Shown here: positions 1 through 6,282 of the stretch, piece by piece
Position numbering within the stretch: the stretch's first letter is position 1
Layout: each line of letters begins with the position of its first letter
DNA from: JADKCL01 sp046050405
GTDB taxonomy: Bacteria > Bacteroidota > Bacteroidia > J057 > JADKCL01
Direction: 5' to 3'
Assembly (NCBI GenBank): GCA_046050405.1
Contig: JBJOPY010000220.1
Span: forward strand, 1-7,100
Length of the DNA: 7,100 nucleotides
The notes under the pieces: model-generated
Told to the model about the DNA's origin: nothing
The model's input: the letters and a program-made list of their open reading frames with translations, nothing else
The model's database searches: none
Position numbers and translations under genes: made by a program

Positions 1-982
1 AATCCATGGATGGAGCGACCAATTTTTCCCTGATGGCCTCTCTGCTGGCCGATTTCTTGTCCAGTTTCAGGCGAAGGTATTCATCGGGGGACAGGTCCAT
101 GTAGATGAAATCGAGGGGATCCACCTTCACCTCGTTGATGCTCACTTCATAGTGGAGGTGGGGGCCGGAGCTCAGGCCCGTGTTTCCGCTGTAGGCGATC
201 AGCTGCCCCCTTTTCACCTCTTGCCCGTTCTTCACCAGCATCTGCGAGAGGTGGGCATATTTCGAGCGGTAGCCATTCCCATGGTTCAGGTTCAGGCAGA
301 TGCCGTAGCCCTGTTCGCCGTCCCCGGCGATTTCCACCCTCCCGTTGCCGCTGGCATAGACCGGGGTACCGGGGGGGCATGCGAAGTCCAGTCCCTCGTG
401 AAACTTGTAGCCCCCGGTGACGGGATGGTTCCTGAATCCGAATCCGCTCATCAGCGCTCCATTCACAGGCTGGATGGACGGCATGCGGGAGAGCTTGATG
501 TCGATTTCCCTTGACTTGGTGAGGATTTTCTCCAGATGGTTGTCCAGCAGCGCCAGCCTGCTTTTCAGGCTGCTGAGCCGCAGGCTGGTCTTGTAGGCGG
601 CATTGTTGACCGACTTGTCAAAGATCGCCTCACCACCTGTTCCCGCGTTCCACCGGCTGGCGGGGATGATGTTTTCCCCCACGATCGGCAGGTAGAGTGC
701 ATTCTCCTTTTCATAGACGGCGTACAGCTTCCGCTCGAACTGGTCGATCCGGCCGTTGATGTCGTTCAGCCGCCCGAGCAGGGACTCGTTCCGTTCCCGG
801 AGCTCAGAGGATTTCAGCTGGAGGAAGTATTGGTCGAAGTGGTATTTGCCCACCAATGCCGCAGCGAGCCCGAAGACGATGTAAATGGCGGATTTCCTGG
901 CCACGGAAGCGAGTGTCAGCTTCGCCGGCGTGTACGTGCACTTTTCAGTATCGTAGTAGTATGTTTGCTTCGTTCTCAGCAT
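1..982 (-). CDS. M23 family metallopeptidase, membrane-anchored (C-terminal end just outside window)
   Basis: Zinc endopeptidase of the LytM/M23 type, expected to cut peptide cross-links of peptidoglycan in the periplasm. Reading back from ATG 982-980 gives 327 open codons. Residues 1-30 are a short cytoplasmic segment with the YYYD motif (8-11) typical of Bacteroidota members of the family. Residues 31-45 form one membrane helix, and 50-100 and 130-165 look like coiled coil. The M23 domain is about 170-290. Zinc ligands are His195 and Asp199 (HEGLD) and His277 (HLH); His244 (YAHL) and His275 are the catalytic histidines. All are present, so it should be active. The last codons read Ser-Met-Asp and the next codon begins with T, so the stop probably lies one codon beyond the edge (inference). 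An in-frame ATG at 1018-1016 would add 12 residues; 982 fits the family N-terminus better. No good Shine-Dalgarno is visible. It is divergent from the intergenic region to its right. The substrate and any endopeptidase partner cannot be read from sequence. Confidence 0.95.
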   Translation of the reverse strand, partial: MLRTKQTYYYDTEKCTYTPAKLTLASVARKSAIYIVFGLAAALVGKYHFDQYFLQLKSSELRERNESLLGRLNDINGRIDQFERKLYAVYEKENALYLPIVGENIIPASRWNAGTGGEAIFDKSVNNAAYKTSLRLSSLKSRLALLDNHLEKILTKSREIDIKLSRMPSIQPVNGALMSGFGFRNHPVTGGYKFHEGLDFACPPGTPVYASGNGRVEIAGDGEQGYGICLNLNHGNGYRSKYAHLSQMLVKNGQEVKRGQLIAYSGNTGLSSGPHLHYEVSINEVKVDPLDFIYMDLSPDEYLRLKLDKKSASREAIREKLVAPSMD

Positions 983-1073
983 TCCTTGTGGTTGAACCTC
1001 AAAAGCGTACCTGCCCATCCAATTCAGGGCGGGATGCAAATTGCTGAATCTTGCCCAGATAGTGCCGATATAC

Positions 1074-1093
1074 TTATCCACAAATAATCCACA
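1074..1093 (+). promoter_or_regulatory. Tandem DnaA-box pair
   Basis: Positions 1074-1082 read TTATCCACA, the exact consensus DnaA box. Positions 1085-1093 read TAATCCACA, one mismatch, in the same orientation, with starts 11 bp apart (about one helical turn). A perfect 9-mer on either strand is expected about 0.004 times in a 535-bp gap by chance, so the pair is unlikely to be random. It could belong to a replication origin or be a DnaA-controlled regulatory site for the M23 gene, whose start lies about 90 bp away. dnaA itself is not in the window, and the next weak match (1334-1342) has two mismatches, so a full origin is not shown. Confidence 0.5.
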
Positions 1094-1242
1094 ACCTCTG
1101 CGCACCTCTCCAGCGGGGCATGAATTTGAAGGTCAGCATGGAATTGGACGGGAAGAAGCACAACAGCATCAATGCTGTGAAAATGAAGGCGGTAGCCCCA
1201 CGGGTAGTTCATGGACCACTACCCTGTCCCGGTTCGCCTTGA

Positions 1243-1413
1243 AATGTGCCGGATGGGTCTCCCCTGGTGGAAGATGATCTGGAAAAACGAGGAATCGACT
1301 CTCATGGTGGGATATTCTGATTGGCTCGGGCAGTTATTGACAGATCGTATCCATTATATACCCTCAGAGTCGCCGACGGACACATCTACCCTTCATTCAA
1401 TATCATTAAATAA
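1243..1413 (+). pseudogene. Possible degraded fragment of an Ldh2-family (malate/L-lactate) dehydrogenase
   Basis: In the frame starting at 1243 the translation contains LVEDDLEKRGIDSHGGI, then a TGA (1318-1320), then LRVADGHIYPSFNIIK and a TAA (1411-1413). The Ldh2 oxidoreductase family has a conserved N-terminal segment of the form LV..DLRG.DSHG followed by a tyrosine-arginine stretch and G.I.P...I. RGIDSHG matches exactly, but there is a two-residue insertion before it, an extra spacing of about nine residues after it, and an internal stop. It has no plausible start, and the C-terminal NAD domain is absent. This may be the remains of a lost gene or a chance resemblance; the frame is no more open than random DNA would be. 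Low confidence. Confidence 0.22.
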
Positions 1414-1517
1414 TTATATTACAAGCATTTAAGCCATCTATGCTCCATCAAACTGAAAGGTGATGAAACAATTCTGAAAACGGTCGGGCGAGCGGTGCAA
1501 TTCGGTAATTTGGTCGC

Positions 1518-2015
1518 GTGAATGAAAGCATCTTCTTGGGACTAGGCACCAACATGGGCAAAGAATGCCTACCGCTCATGGAGGCAGTGGAGCGGCTGAA
1601 TCGTCACGGCCTCAGCATCTTGAATGCCTCCAGCGTCTATCTGACGCCACCCTGGGGCAAGACCGACCAATCCGATTTTTTCAACATGGTGGTGGAGGTG
1701 GGTTTTGACGGCGGGCCGGACGACCTCTTGCGCACTGCCATGGAGCTGGAAAGGGAAATGGGGCGCGTCCGGACGGTGCAATGGGGGCCGCGGATCATTG
1801 ACATCGACTTGCTTGCCTTCGGAAGCACAGTCCTTTCCAGCCAACGGCTGACGATCCCGCATCCGATGCTGGCCCAGCGGGCATTTGTCCTGCTGCCCTG
1901 GGCCGAGATCGCATCCGGATTCGAGGTCCCGGGGTTCCAGGCGACAGTATCGGAATTGCTCTCACGCCTCTCCCCGCAGGAGATCCAAGCCATCCAGCGG
2001 GTGAACTGCGAATAG
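1518..2015 (+). CDS. folK: 2-amino-4-hydroxy-6-hydroxymethyldihydropteridine pyrophosphokinase (HPPK)
   Basis: Cytoplasmic folate-synthesis enzyme that moves pyrophosphate from ATP to 6-hydroxymethyl-7,8-dihydropterin, giving the substrate of dihydropteroate synthase. The 165-residue product has the family's usual length. Visible motifs: FLGLGTNMG (6-14), the pterin-binding SSVYLTPPWG (38-47) with FFN (54-56), the basic loop R83/R85, WGPR (89-92), the magnesium-binding pair Asp95 and Asp97 in IDIDLLAFG, and IPHPMLAQRAFVLLP near the C-terminus. The start is GTG: an in-frame TAA at 1506-1508 leaves no earlier start, and the next nearby ATG (1522) is out of frame. No Shine-Dalgarno is evident. 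It is a single-domain form, not fused to FolB or FolP. No folate gene or deoxynucleoside kinase is adjacent, so it seems to be transcribed alone. It converges on lptD, whose stop lies 29 bp further on. Confidence 0.97.
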   Translation: MNESIFLGLGTNMGKECLPLMEAVERLNRHGLSILNASSVYLTPPWGKTDQSDFFNMVVEVGFDGGPDDLLRTAMELEREMGRVRTVQWGPRIIDIDLLAFGSTVLSSQRLTIPHPMLAQRAFVLLPWAEIASGFEVPGFQATVSELLSRLSPQEIQAIQRVNCE

Positions 2016-2024
2016 GCGGGGCTG

Positions 2025-2038
2025 CCCCCGAACGGGGG
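2025..2038. terminator. GC hairpin between convergent folK and lptD (possible bidirectional terminator)
   Basis: CCCCC (2025-2029) and GGGGG (2034-2038) pair around a GAAC loop in the 29-bp gap between two converging stop codons. GGGG at 2018-2021 can alternatively pair with the same C run. No T-tract follows on either strand, so this is not a standard intrinsic terminator. Position between convergent genes is the main support. Confidence 0.35.
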
Positions 2039-2044
2039 ACCGGG

Positions 2045-4723
2045 CTAGAACCGGTCCTGCCAGTCCCTGCGCTTCGTCAGTTTCAGATCCTTCAGGGTGG
2101 AGCTCTTCACGTTGAGCGAGAAGTTATAGCTCTTGCGCTGTCCAAAGGGAATCCACGTCATGGCCATCTCCCAACAGTGCAGGTCGCGGTAGATGGAGAA
2201 GGATGAATAGGTCAAATCCTTGCCCATGAAGTCATAGCCCGTGGTGTAGCCGATCTTCCACTTGGGGGTCAGGCCAATGTCCCCGGAGAGATTGACTGTG
2301 AGGGTGGTGTCCCTTCGGATGCCGGTGTTCGAATACCGGAGATTGGTCGTCAGGTTCAGTCTCCACGGGATGTTGAAATCCACATAGAGATCCCTGTACA
2401 CTTGAAAGTCCGTCAGATCCTCCGGGGTGGCTGTCTTGCTGGTCAAGGTGGAGCCTCCAGATTTCTTGCCCACCAGCGAAGTATTGAACGCCAGGCTGAA
2501 GCCACTCAAGCGACCGATGCTTCCATTCTTTTCATAGCGCAGCACATTGATCCTCCGCCCGCTGGAATTGACCGCATAGGGATCCAGATCCCCTTGAATT
2601 TGAAAGCTGAATTTGTTGTTGAGGAAATTTGTCCGGGCCAGGAAACTAAAGGGAGACAGCCGGAGGCTGTCGGCGGCGAAGTTATAGCTGCCGTTGAACT
2701 GCAAGGCATCCAGCAAGTTGATCCGCTTCCACGGATCGGCCTTTTGGGTGGTGTCCTTGTCGGCTTCCTTGGAGCGGTATTTCATCTCCAGCAGATTGTT
2801 CAGGCCGAAGTTGATCATCTGCTGTTCCCCGGCGGAGGGGGAGCCGAAGTTTCCACCGGCCAGGCGGTTGTACTTGCCGGTTTTGCCGGTCGAGTCCGCT
2901 TGCACCGTTTGATAGTAGCCCCATCGGGCGTCCGAGAAGTCCGGCTTGTAGGTATAGCCGACATTGGGGGTGATGGTATGCCGGTAGGTGGACTGCCGCT
3001 TGCCTCCCCCCCCGAAGATGCCATAGACTCTGGTCGTGGCCGTGGCGGACGCGCTGAAGTCGCGGGCAGCCGTGAATTCATCCCTCTCGGTATAGCCCAC
3101 GGTCCGCGATCCCGGATGATAGGCGTAGTCCCGTGTCCTGAAGTACCAGTACTCGCGGTAATTCACGCTGGTCAGGATGTTGATGTACTTTGCCACATTG
3201 ACCTGGGTGGAGAGGGGGATCGTCTGCAGGATCCCGTTGTTGAAAAAGCTGGATGCCTTCCGCGTGACAAGGGAAGTGTCACGGCCATTGACCTCCTGGT
3301 AGGTGATCAGGCCGGTCGGATTCTGAAGGATCATCGGGATGAGCGAATCTGTGACATTGATCTGGTTCCTGGCACTGGCAGTATAGTTCACGCCGATCTT
3401 CTGATACCACCGGTTGCCCGTCGCATTCCTGAACTTGAAGGGAAAGAAACGGGTGCGGTTCAGCGTGATGTTCGGGAGGTCCATGCTGACCTGCCGGGTC
3501 TGGGTGTTCTGGGAGTGTTCGAGGTTCAGGTTCATCCGCCAGGGGGAGTTGGCGAAACTCTGGCTGAAGTTCACCGTGGACTTCAGCGTATTGGTCAGGT
3601 AGTCTTGCTCATTGTAGGAGTTGCTTTTCAAGAATCCGGATGAGCCCGCCTTGACGCTGGCGGTGAGCCTGGCCTGTGGGTTGATGACCTGGTTGTGGTC
3701 CCATCGCACCAGAAAGTTGGAAGTCCGCTTGTAGTATTCGGCTGGGTCATCCTTCTCGCCAAACCGCTGCACCCCATACTCCACCTGAAACTTGCCGTCG
3801 TAGCGGTAGCGCTGGCTGTAGGCGGAGCCGATTTCCAGGCGGTAGCCCCCCTTGGAGAAGACGTCCCCCCGGAGCAGCAGATCCATGTGATCACTGATCG
3901 CAAAGTAGTATCCCCCATTCCGGAGGAAGAAGCCCCGCTCCGCACTCTCACCATAGGTGGGCATGACGACACCTGAGCGATGCCCGGTTTGGTTCGGGAA
4001 AAACCCAAACGGCACCACCAGGGGAAGTGGGAAGTCCTCGATCACCAGCATCAGCGGGCCGGTGATGATCCTCGACCGGGGGATGACCTTCAGCTTGCTC
4101 GACCGGATGTAATAGTGGGGATGGTCCAGCTCGCAGGAGGTGAATTTGCCGTTCTGGATGAAATAAGTGGAATCATCCTGCTTCTTCACATACTCCCCGA
4201 TGATGTAGCTATCGTCCTGCTTGGTCCTCGCCATGGTGACCAGGCCCTTCTTGCTCTTGAAATTGTACGCCATCCTGTCGGCGCGGTAGTTCTGATCGTT
4301 TTCGTGGAAGACCGGGAGGCCCTTTTTTTGTCCGGTGCTGTCCAGCAATCCATCCGCATGGATTTGATTCGTTTCCAGGCTGATGGCGACGGAGTCCGCG
4401 TCCAGGGTCATCTCATCGTATTTCAATGCACCCTTCTTATGGAGGTACAGGGTCTTGGCCTCCATGTCCAGCAGCATGAAGTCTTCCGCCCCGTAGCTGA
4501 TTGGCTTCTTGAGATCACTCCTCCTTTCCAGTTCCTGCAGCCGGAGTGCCTGTACCGAATCGGGCTTGTATTCAGTGCCCTCCCCGGGATTTCCGATCGT
4601 ATCCCCGGGGGGCTCCCGGTCGTCGGGCGGAACCGTTTGTTGTGCCATCGCGTACAAGCCCTGGAAGATAAAGATGGATGTGAGCAGGGTACGCAAGGCG
4701 AAAAGTACAACGAAGCGGTGCAT
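2045..4723 (-). CDS. lptD: LPS-assembly outer-membrane protein LptD
   Basis: Outer-membrane translocon that inserts lipopolysaccharide into the outer leaflet, normally plugged by the lipoprotein LptE. From ATG 4723-4721 the product has 892 residues. A TTG 12 bp upstream would add four residues, but the ATG directly precedes a good signal peptide (residues 1-27, cleavage likely after AMA). A proline-rich linker (30-55) leads to the OstA-type beta-jelly-roll (about 75-210). Cys197 lies in FTSCELDHPHYYI, and the beta-barrel follows with alternating aromatic strands. The protein ends in ...RDWQDRF, with the C-terminal phenylalanine common in BAM substrates. The only other cysteine I see is Cys850 in DLHCWEM near the last strands. 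By motif these match E. coli Cys173 and Cys725. The N-terminal cysteine of the second E. coli disulfide is absent. It is divergent from the amidase, which also serves the envelope. Confidence 0.94.
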   Translation of the reverse strand: MHRFVVLFALRTLLTSIFIFQGLYAMAQQTVPPDDREPPGDTIGNPGEGTEYKPDSVQALRLQELERRSDLKKPISYGAEDFMLLDMEAKTLYLHKKGALKYDEMTLDADSVAISLETNQIHADGLLDSTGQKKGLPVFHENDQNYRADRMAYNFKSKKGLVTMARTKQDDSYIIGEYVKKQDDSTYFIQNGKFTSCELDHPHYYIRSSKLKVIPRSRIITGPLMLVIEDFPLPLVVPFGFFPNQTGHRSGVVMPTYGESAERGFFLRNGGYYFAISDHMDLLLRGDVFSKGGYRLEIGSAYSQRYRYDGKFQVEYGVQRFGEKDDPAEYYKRTSNFLVRWDHNQVINPQARLTASVKAGSSGFLKSNSYNEQDYLTNTLKSTVNFSQSFANSPWRMNLNLEHSQNTQTRQVSMDLPNITLNRTRFFPFKFRNATGNRWYQKIGVNYTASARNQINVTDSLIPMILQNPTGLITYQEVNGRDTSLVTRKASSFFNNGILQTIPLSTQVNVAKYINILTSVNYREYWYFRTRDYAYHPGSRTVGYTERDEFTAARDFSASATATTRVYGIFGGGGKRQSTYRHTITPNVGYTYKPDFSDARWGYYQTVQADSTGKTGKYNRLAGGNFGSPSAGEQQMINFGLNNLLEMKYRSKEADKDTTQKADPWKRINLLDALQFNGSYNFAADSLRLSPFSFLARTNFLNNKFSFQIQGDLDPYAVNSSGRRINVLRYEKNGSIGRLSGFSLAFNTSLVGKKSGGSTLTSKTATPEDLTDFQVYRDLYVDFNIPWRLNLTTNLRYSNTGIRRDTTLTVNLSGDIGLTPKWKIGYTTGYDFMGKDLTYSSFSIYRDLHCWEMAMTWIPFGQRKSYNFSLNVKSSTLKDLKLTKRRDWQDRF

Positions 4724-4800
4724 TCTTTGGATCAAAACTTTGGTAAGCTTTGTTTTTGGTGCGAAATTTGTGCCAATCTAACGGTTGGTCAGCTATTTTT
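4724..4800. promoter_or_regulatory. 77-bp divergent promoter region of lptD and the amidase
   Basis: The two genes start back to back, so this AT-richer gap must carry both promoters. Toward the amidase, TTTG at 4739-4742 and GAAATTTG at 4763-4770 are 20 bp apart, which fits the Bacteroidota pattern TTTG-N19..21-TAnnTTTG with one mismatch and would give a leader of about 25 nt. No equally good pair is seen toward lptD. Assignment is by pattern only. Confidence 0.35.
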
Positions 4801-5634
4801 ATGAAAAATATTGGACTTTCTCACTGCCTTTTGCTCCTTCTCGCGGGAGGGATGGTCAGTTCATTTCACCATCCGGTCAGGCCCATGAACGATGGCAAGA
4901 TCAGGAGCATCGTGATCGATGCCGGCCATGGAGGCAAGGATCCCGGTGCGCTCGGCCTCTTTTCGAAGGAAAAGGACATCACCCTGGCCATCGCCACCGA
5001 ACTCCAGAAAACCCTGCATGAACATCTCCCGGAGCTCAGGGTCACCATGACCAGGGACGATGACACCTTCGTCGAGCTGGCCAACCGTGCAAAGGATGTC
5101 TCGAAAAACGAGGCGGATTTCTTCATCTCCATTCACTGCAACAGCAGCCCCAACAGGGACGCCTGCGGTGCTGAGACCTATGTCCTCGGAACCCAAAAAG
5201 CGGACGCCAACATGGATGTCGTGATGCGCGAAAACTCCGTGATCATGATGGAAGACAATTATGAGGAGACCTATGAGGGCTTCGATCCCAATTCCGTCCC
5301 CGCATACATCTTCTTCCAGTACATCACCAACGTACACCTGGAGATGAGCAACAGGATGGCGCTCAAGGTGCAGGAGCAGTTCAGCACACGGGTGGGACGG
5401 AAGGACCGTGGCGTGAAGCAGGCAGGCTATCTTGTCCTGTGGCGGGCCAGCAAGCCTGCGATCCTGATCGAGGCGGGATTCATCTCCCACAAGGAGGAGG
5501 AAATCTTCCTGAACTCGGAAAACGGCCAAAGCTACATGGCAAGTGCCATCTACAGGGCTGTTCGCGACTTCAATGCGGAGATCGGCGGAATCTCCGCCGA
5601 GAGCATGCCCGGCGGAGATTCGGGAGGGAAATGA
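4801..5634 (+). CDS. N-acetylmuramoyl-L-alanine amidase (Amidase_3), secreted
   Basis: Zinc amidase of the AmiABC type that cuts the bond between N-acetylmuramic acid and L-alanine of peptidoglycan, in the periplasm; likely used in cell separation and wall turnover. The product has 277 residues. Residues 1-21 form a signal peptide (hydrophobic core CLLLLLAGGMV). The catalytic domain is about 34-262: DAGHGGKDPGA (40-50) with zinc ligand His43, Glu57 in SKEKDI, SIHCN with His112, and the catalytic Glu224 in ILIEAGFIS. All are present. An insertion of about 40 residues (145-185) between His112 and Glu224 resembles the regulatory helix insert of this family. The tail after 262 is Gly/Ser-rich and encoded by a hairpin. 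ATG 4801 is chosen over an in-frame TTG at 4750 because the signal peptide starts there. It is divergent from lptD. In many Bacteroidota an MCE/MlaD gene follows this amidase; here none does. Confidence 0.96.
   Translation: MKNIGLSHCLLLLLAGGMVSSFHHPVRPMNDGKIRSIVIDAGHGGKDPGALGLFSKEKDITLAIATELQKTLHEHLPELRVTMTRDDDTFVELANRAKDVSKNEADFFISIHCNSSPNRDACGAETYVLGTQKADANMDVVMRENSVIMMEDNYEETYEGFDPNSVPAYIFFQYITNVHLEMSNRMALKVQEQFSTRVGRKDRGVKQAGYLVLWRASKPAILIEAGFISHKEEEIFLNSENGQSYMASAIYRAVRDFNAEIGGISAESMPGGDSGGK
5588..5621 (+). repeat. 12-bp perfect inverted repeat at the 3' end of the amidase gene
   Basis: Positions 5588-5599 and 5610-5621 are exact reverse complements with a 10-nt spacer, inside the last codons and ending 13 bp before the end of the TGA. 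The left arm can instead pair with 5584-5589 (GGCGGA with TCCGCC at 5593-5598). No T-tract follows directly. In RNA this could protect the 3' end or help termination together with the next hairpin. Confidence 0.6.
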
Positions 5635-5655
5635 CCGCTCCCGGTAGCGGATTTT
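5635..5655 (+). terminator. Candidate intrinsic terminator of the amidase gene
   Basis: Directly after the stop codon, CCGCT (5635-5639) pairs with AGCGG (5646-5650) around a six-base loop, followed by ATTTT. The stem is short (5 bp) and the T run is only four long, so it is a weak terminator at best; the strong hairpin just upstream may assist. Confidence 0.4.
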
Positions 5656-5858
5656 CCATGTCGCGCAGTTTGAAGACGGAAGGCACTTTTCCATCCACAT
5701 CACCGGTGATCTGATCCGGGGGCCGAAAAAAAGCTTCTTGTTGCACGCACTGCGGATACCCTCCACAGTGGATGGAGCGGCTGAAGCAGCTCTAGGGCGA
5801 AGCAATTTCCCGGGATGGATGAGGCTGACTGCAGGGAACCACTCCTGCCAGCATCCCT

Positions 5859-5890
5859 CCCCTGCTGCGGTGCTGCTTCCGCCGCAGGGG
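5859..5890. repeat. Stem-loop in intergenic region
   Basis: CCCCTGC (5859-5865) pairs with GCAGGGG (5884-5890); after a one-base mismatch on each side, GCGG (5867-5870) pairs with CCGC (5879-5882) around an 8-nt loop. That is 11 base pairs in all, strong in RNA on either strand. No T-tract follows. Role unknown. Confidence 0.5.
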
Positions 5891-6044
5891 GAAGGAACTG
5901 GAACCCGCTCCCCGGCCGGTTTCCCGGTTGAACCCAGGGCCTTCCGGCCGGGTGATGAGCGCGCTTCTCTGATTGATGGGTGAACCGCATCCATCTGTCG
6001 TAAACGTACAAATAAAATCGTCATCCCCGCTGCCCCTTCAAAAT

Positions 6045-6109
6045 TTTTTTCCACCGCCCCGCCTGCTTCACTGCAACCCCCATCCCCCTGCGTGGAAAAA
6101 ACGGCGGGG
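6045..6109. repeat. Two interleaved complementary pairs
   Basis: TTTTTTCCAC (6045-6054) is complementary to GTGGAAAAAA (6092-6101), 10 bp. CCCCGCC (6057-6063) is complementary to GGCGGGG (6103-6109), 7 bp. The pairs cross, so they are either alternatives or a pseudoknot-like fold. Role unknown. Confidence 0.45.
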
Positions 6110-6190
6110 AAAATTTGGAATCAAGCCCCCTTCGGGCCTATCTTCGGGACGTCAATGCAGTTTGGCATGGAAAGTAACCAACCCCTCCCG

Positions 6191-6238
6191 GGGCGGGCGG
6201 CGGCCCGCCCGCTGGCGTCCGCCGGCAAGGCGGGCGGG
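6191..6238. repeat. Mutually exclusive GC-rich hairpins upstream of the RHS gene
   Basis: GGGCGGGC (6191-6198) pairs with GCCCGCCC (6203-6210) over a 4-nt loop. CCCGCCCGC (6204-6212) pairs with GCGGGCGGG (6230-6238) over a 17-nt spacer. Both use 6204-6210, so only one can form at a time. The layout recalls an attenuator or a dispersed palindromic repeat, but the window holds a single copy and no T-tract follows. Confidence 0.5.
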
Positions 6239-6254
6239 ACTCCGGGCGCCCGCA

Positions 6255-6282
6255 CCCCCCATTCCCCCACCCTTAACCCCCC
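6255..6282 (-). promoter_or_regulatory. G-quadruplex motif on the minus strand just before the RHS start codon
   Basis: The plus strand has C runs of 6, 5, 3 and 6 separated by 3, 1 and 4 bases, ending 6 bp before the ATG. The minus strand therefore meets the standard G3+N1-7 quadruplex rule, on the template strand for RHS transcription. The motif is clear; whether it folds or matters is inference. Confidence 0.5.

Larger units (their letters stand above)
983..1517. other. Long divergent intergenic region with DnaA boxes and AT-rich segment
   Basis: This 535-bp stretch separates the M23 gene (leftward) from folK (rightward). No frame shows a convincing complete gene: the longest open frames are under 80 codons and mutually overlapping. 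It holds two adjacent DnaA-box-like 9-mers (1074-1093), a possible degraded coding fragment (1243-1413), and an AT-rich part (about 1345-1440; 1381-1440 is about 73% A+T by hand count) in a window whose genes are about 60% GC. It must also carry the promoters of both flanking genes. I could not find a good match to the Bacteroidota TTTG / TAnnTTTG promoter pattern at a sensible distance from either start. Confidence 0.7.

Noticed and set aside
536..1087. 183-codon plus-strand open frame
   Set aside because: Mostly antisense to the M23 gene, no domain, and codon pattern explained by the opposite strand.
1024..1212. 62-codon minus-strand open frame upstream of the M23 gene
   Set aside because: No recognisable motif, overlaps the DnaA boxes, no start signal.
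1120..1242. Small open frame of 40 codons starting with ATG at 1120
   Set aside because: No ribosome site, no family match and a Pro-rich end. Frame openness is no better than chance.
1506..1513. TAATTTGG as a folK -7 promoter element
   Set aside because: It lies only 4 bp before the start codon, would need a leaderless GTG message, and has no matching -33 element.
2402..3643. 413-codon open frame on the plus strand inside lptD
   Set aside because: It is the complement of lptD, whose signal peptide, jelly-roll motifs and C-terminal Phe are clear. The plus-strand translation has no family motif.
4724..4735. TTG start for lptD four codons upstream
   Set aside because: The ATG at 4723 directly begins a good signal peptide and needs no rare start.
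5758..5783. Shared short string with the folK gene near 1586 (TGGAGCGGCTGAA)
   Set aside because: A 13-base match without flanking similarity; not enough to call a repeat.
4861..6054. 397-codon open frame on the minus strand over the amidase and the gap
   Set aside because: It opposes a gene with all catalytic residues of Amidase_3 and shows no recognisable motif of its own.
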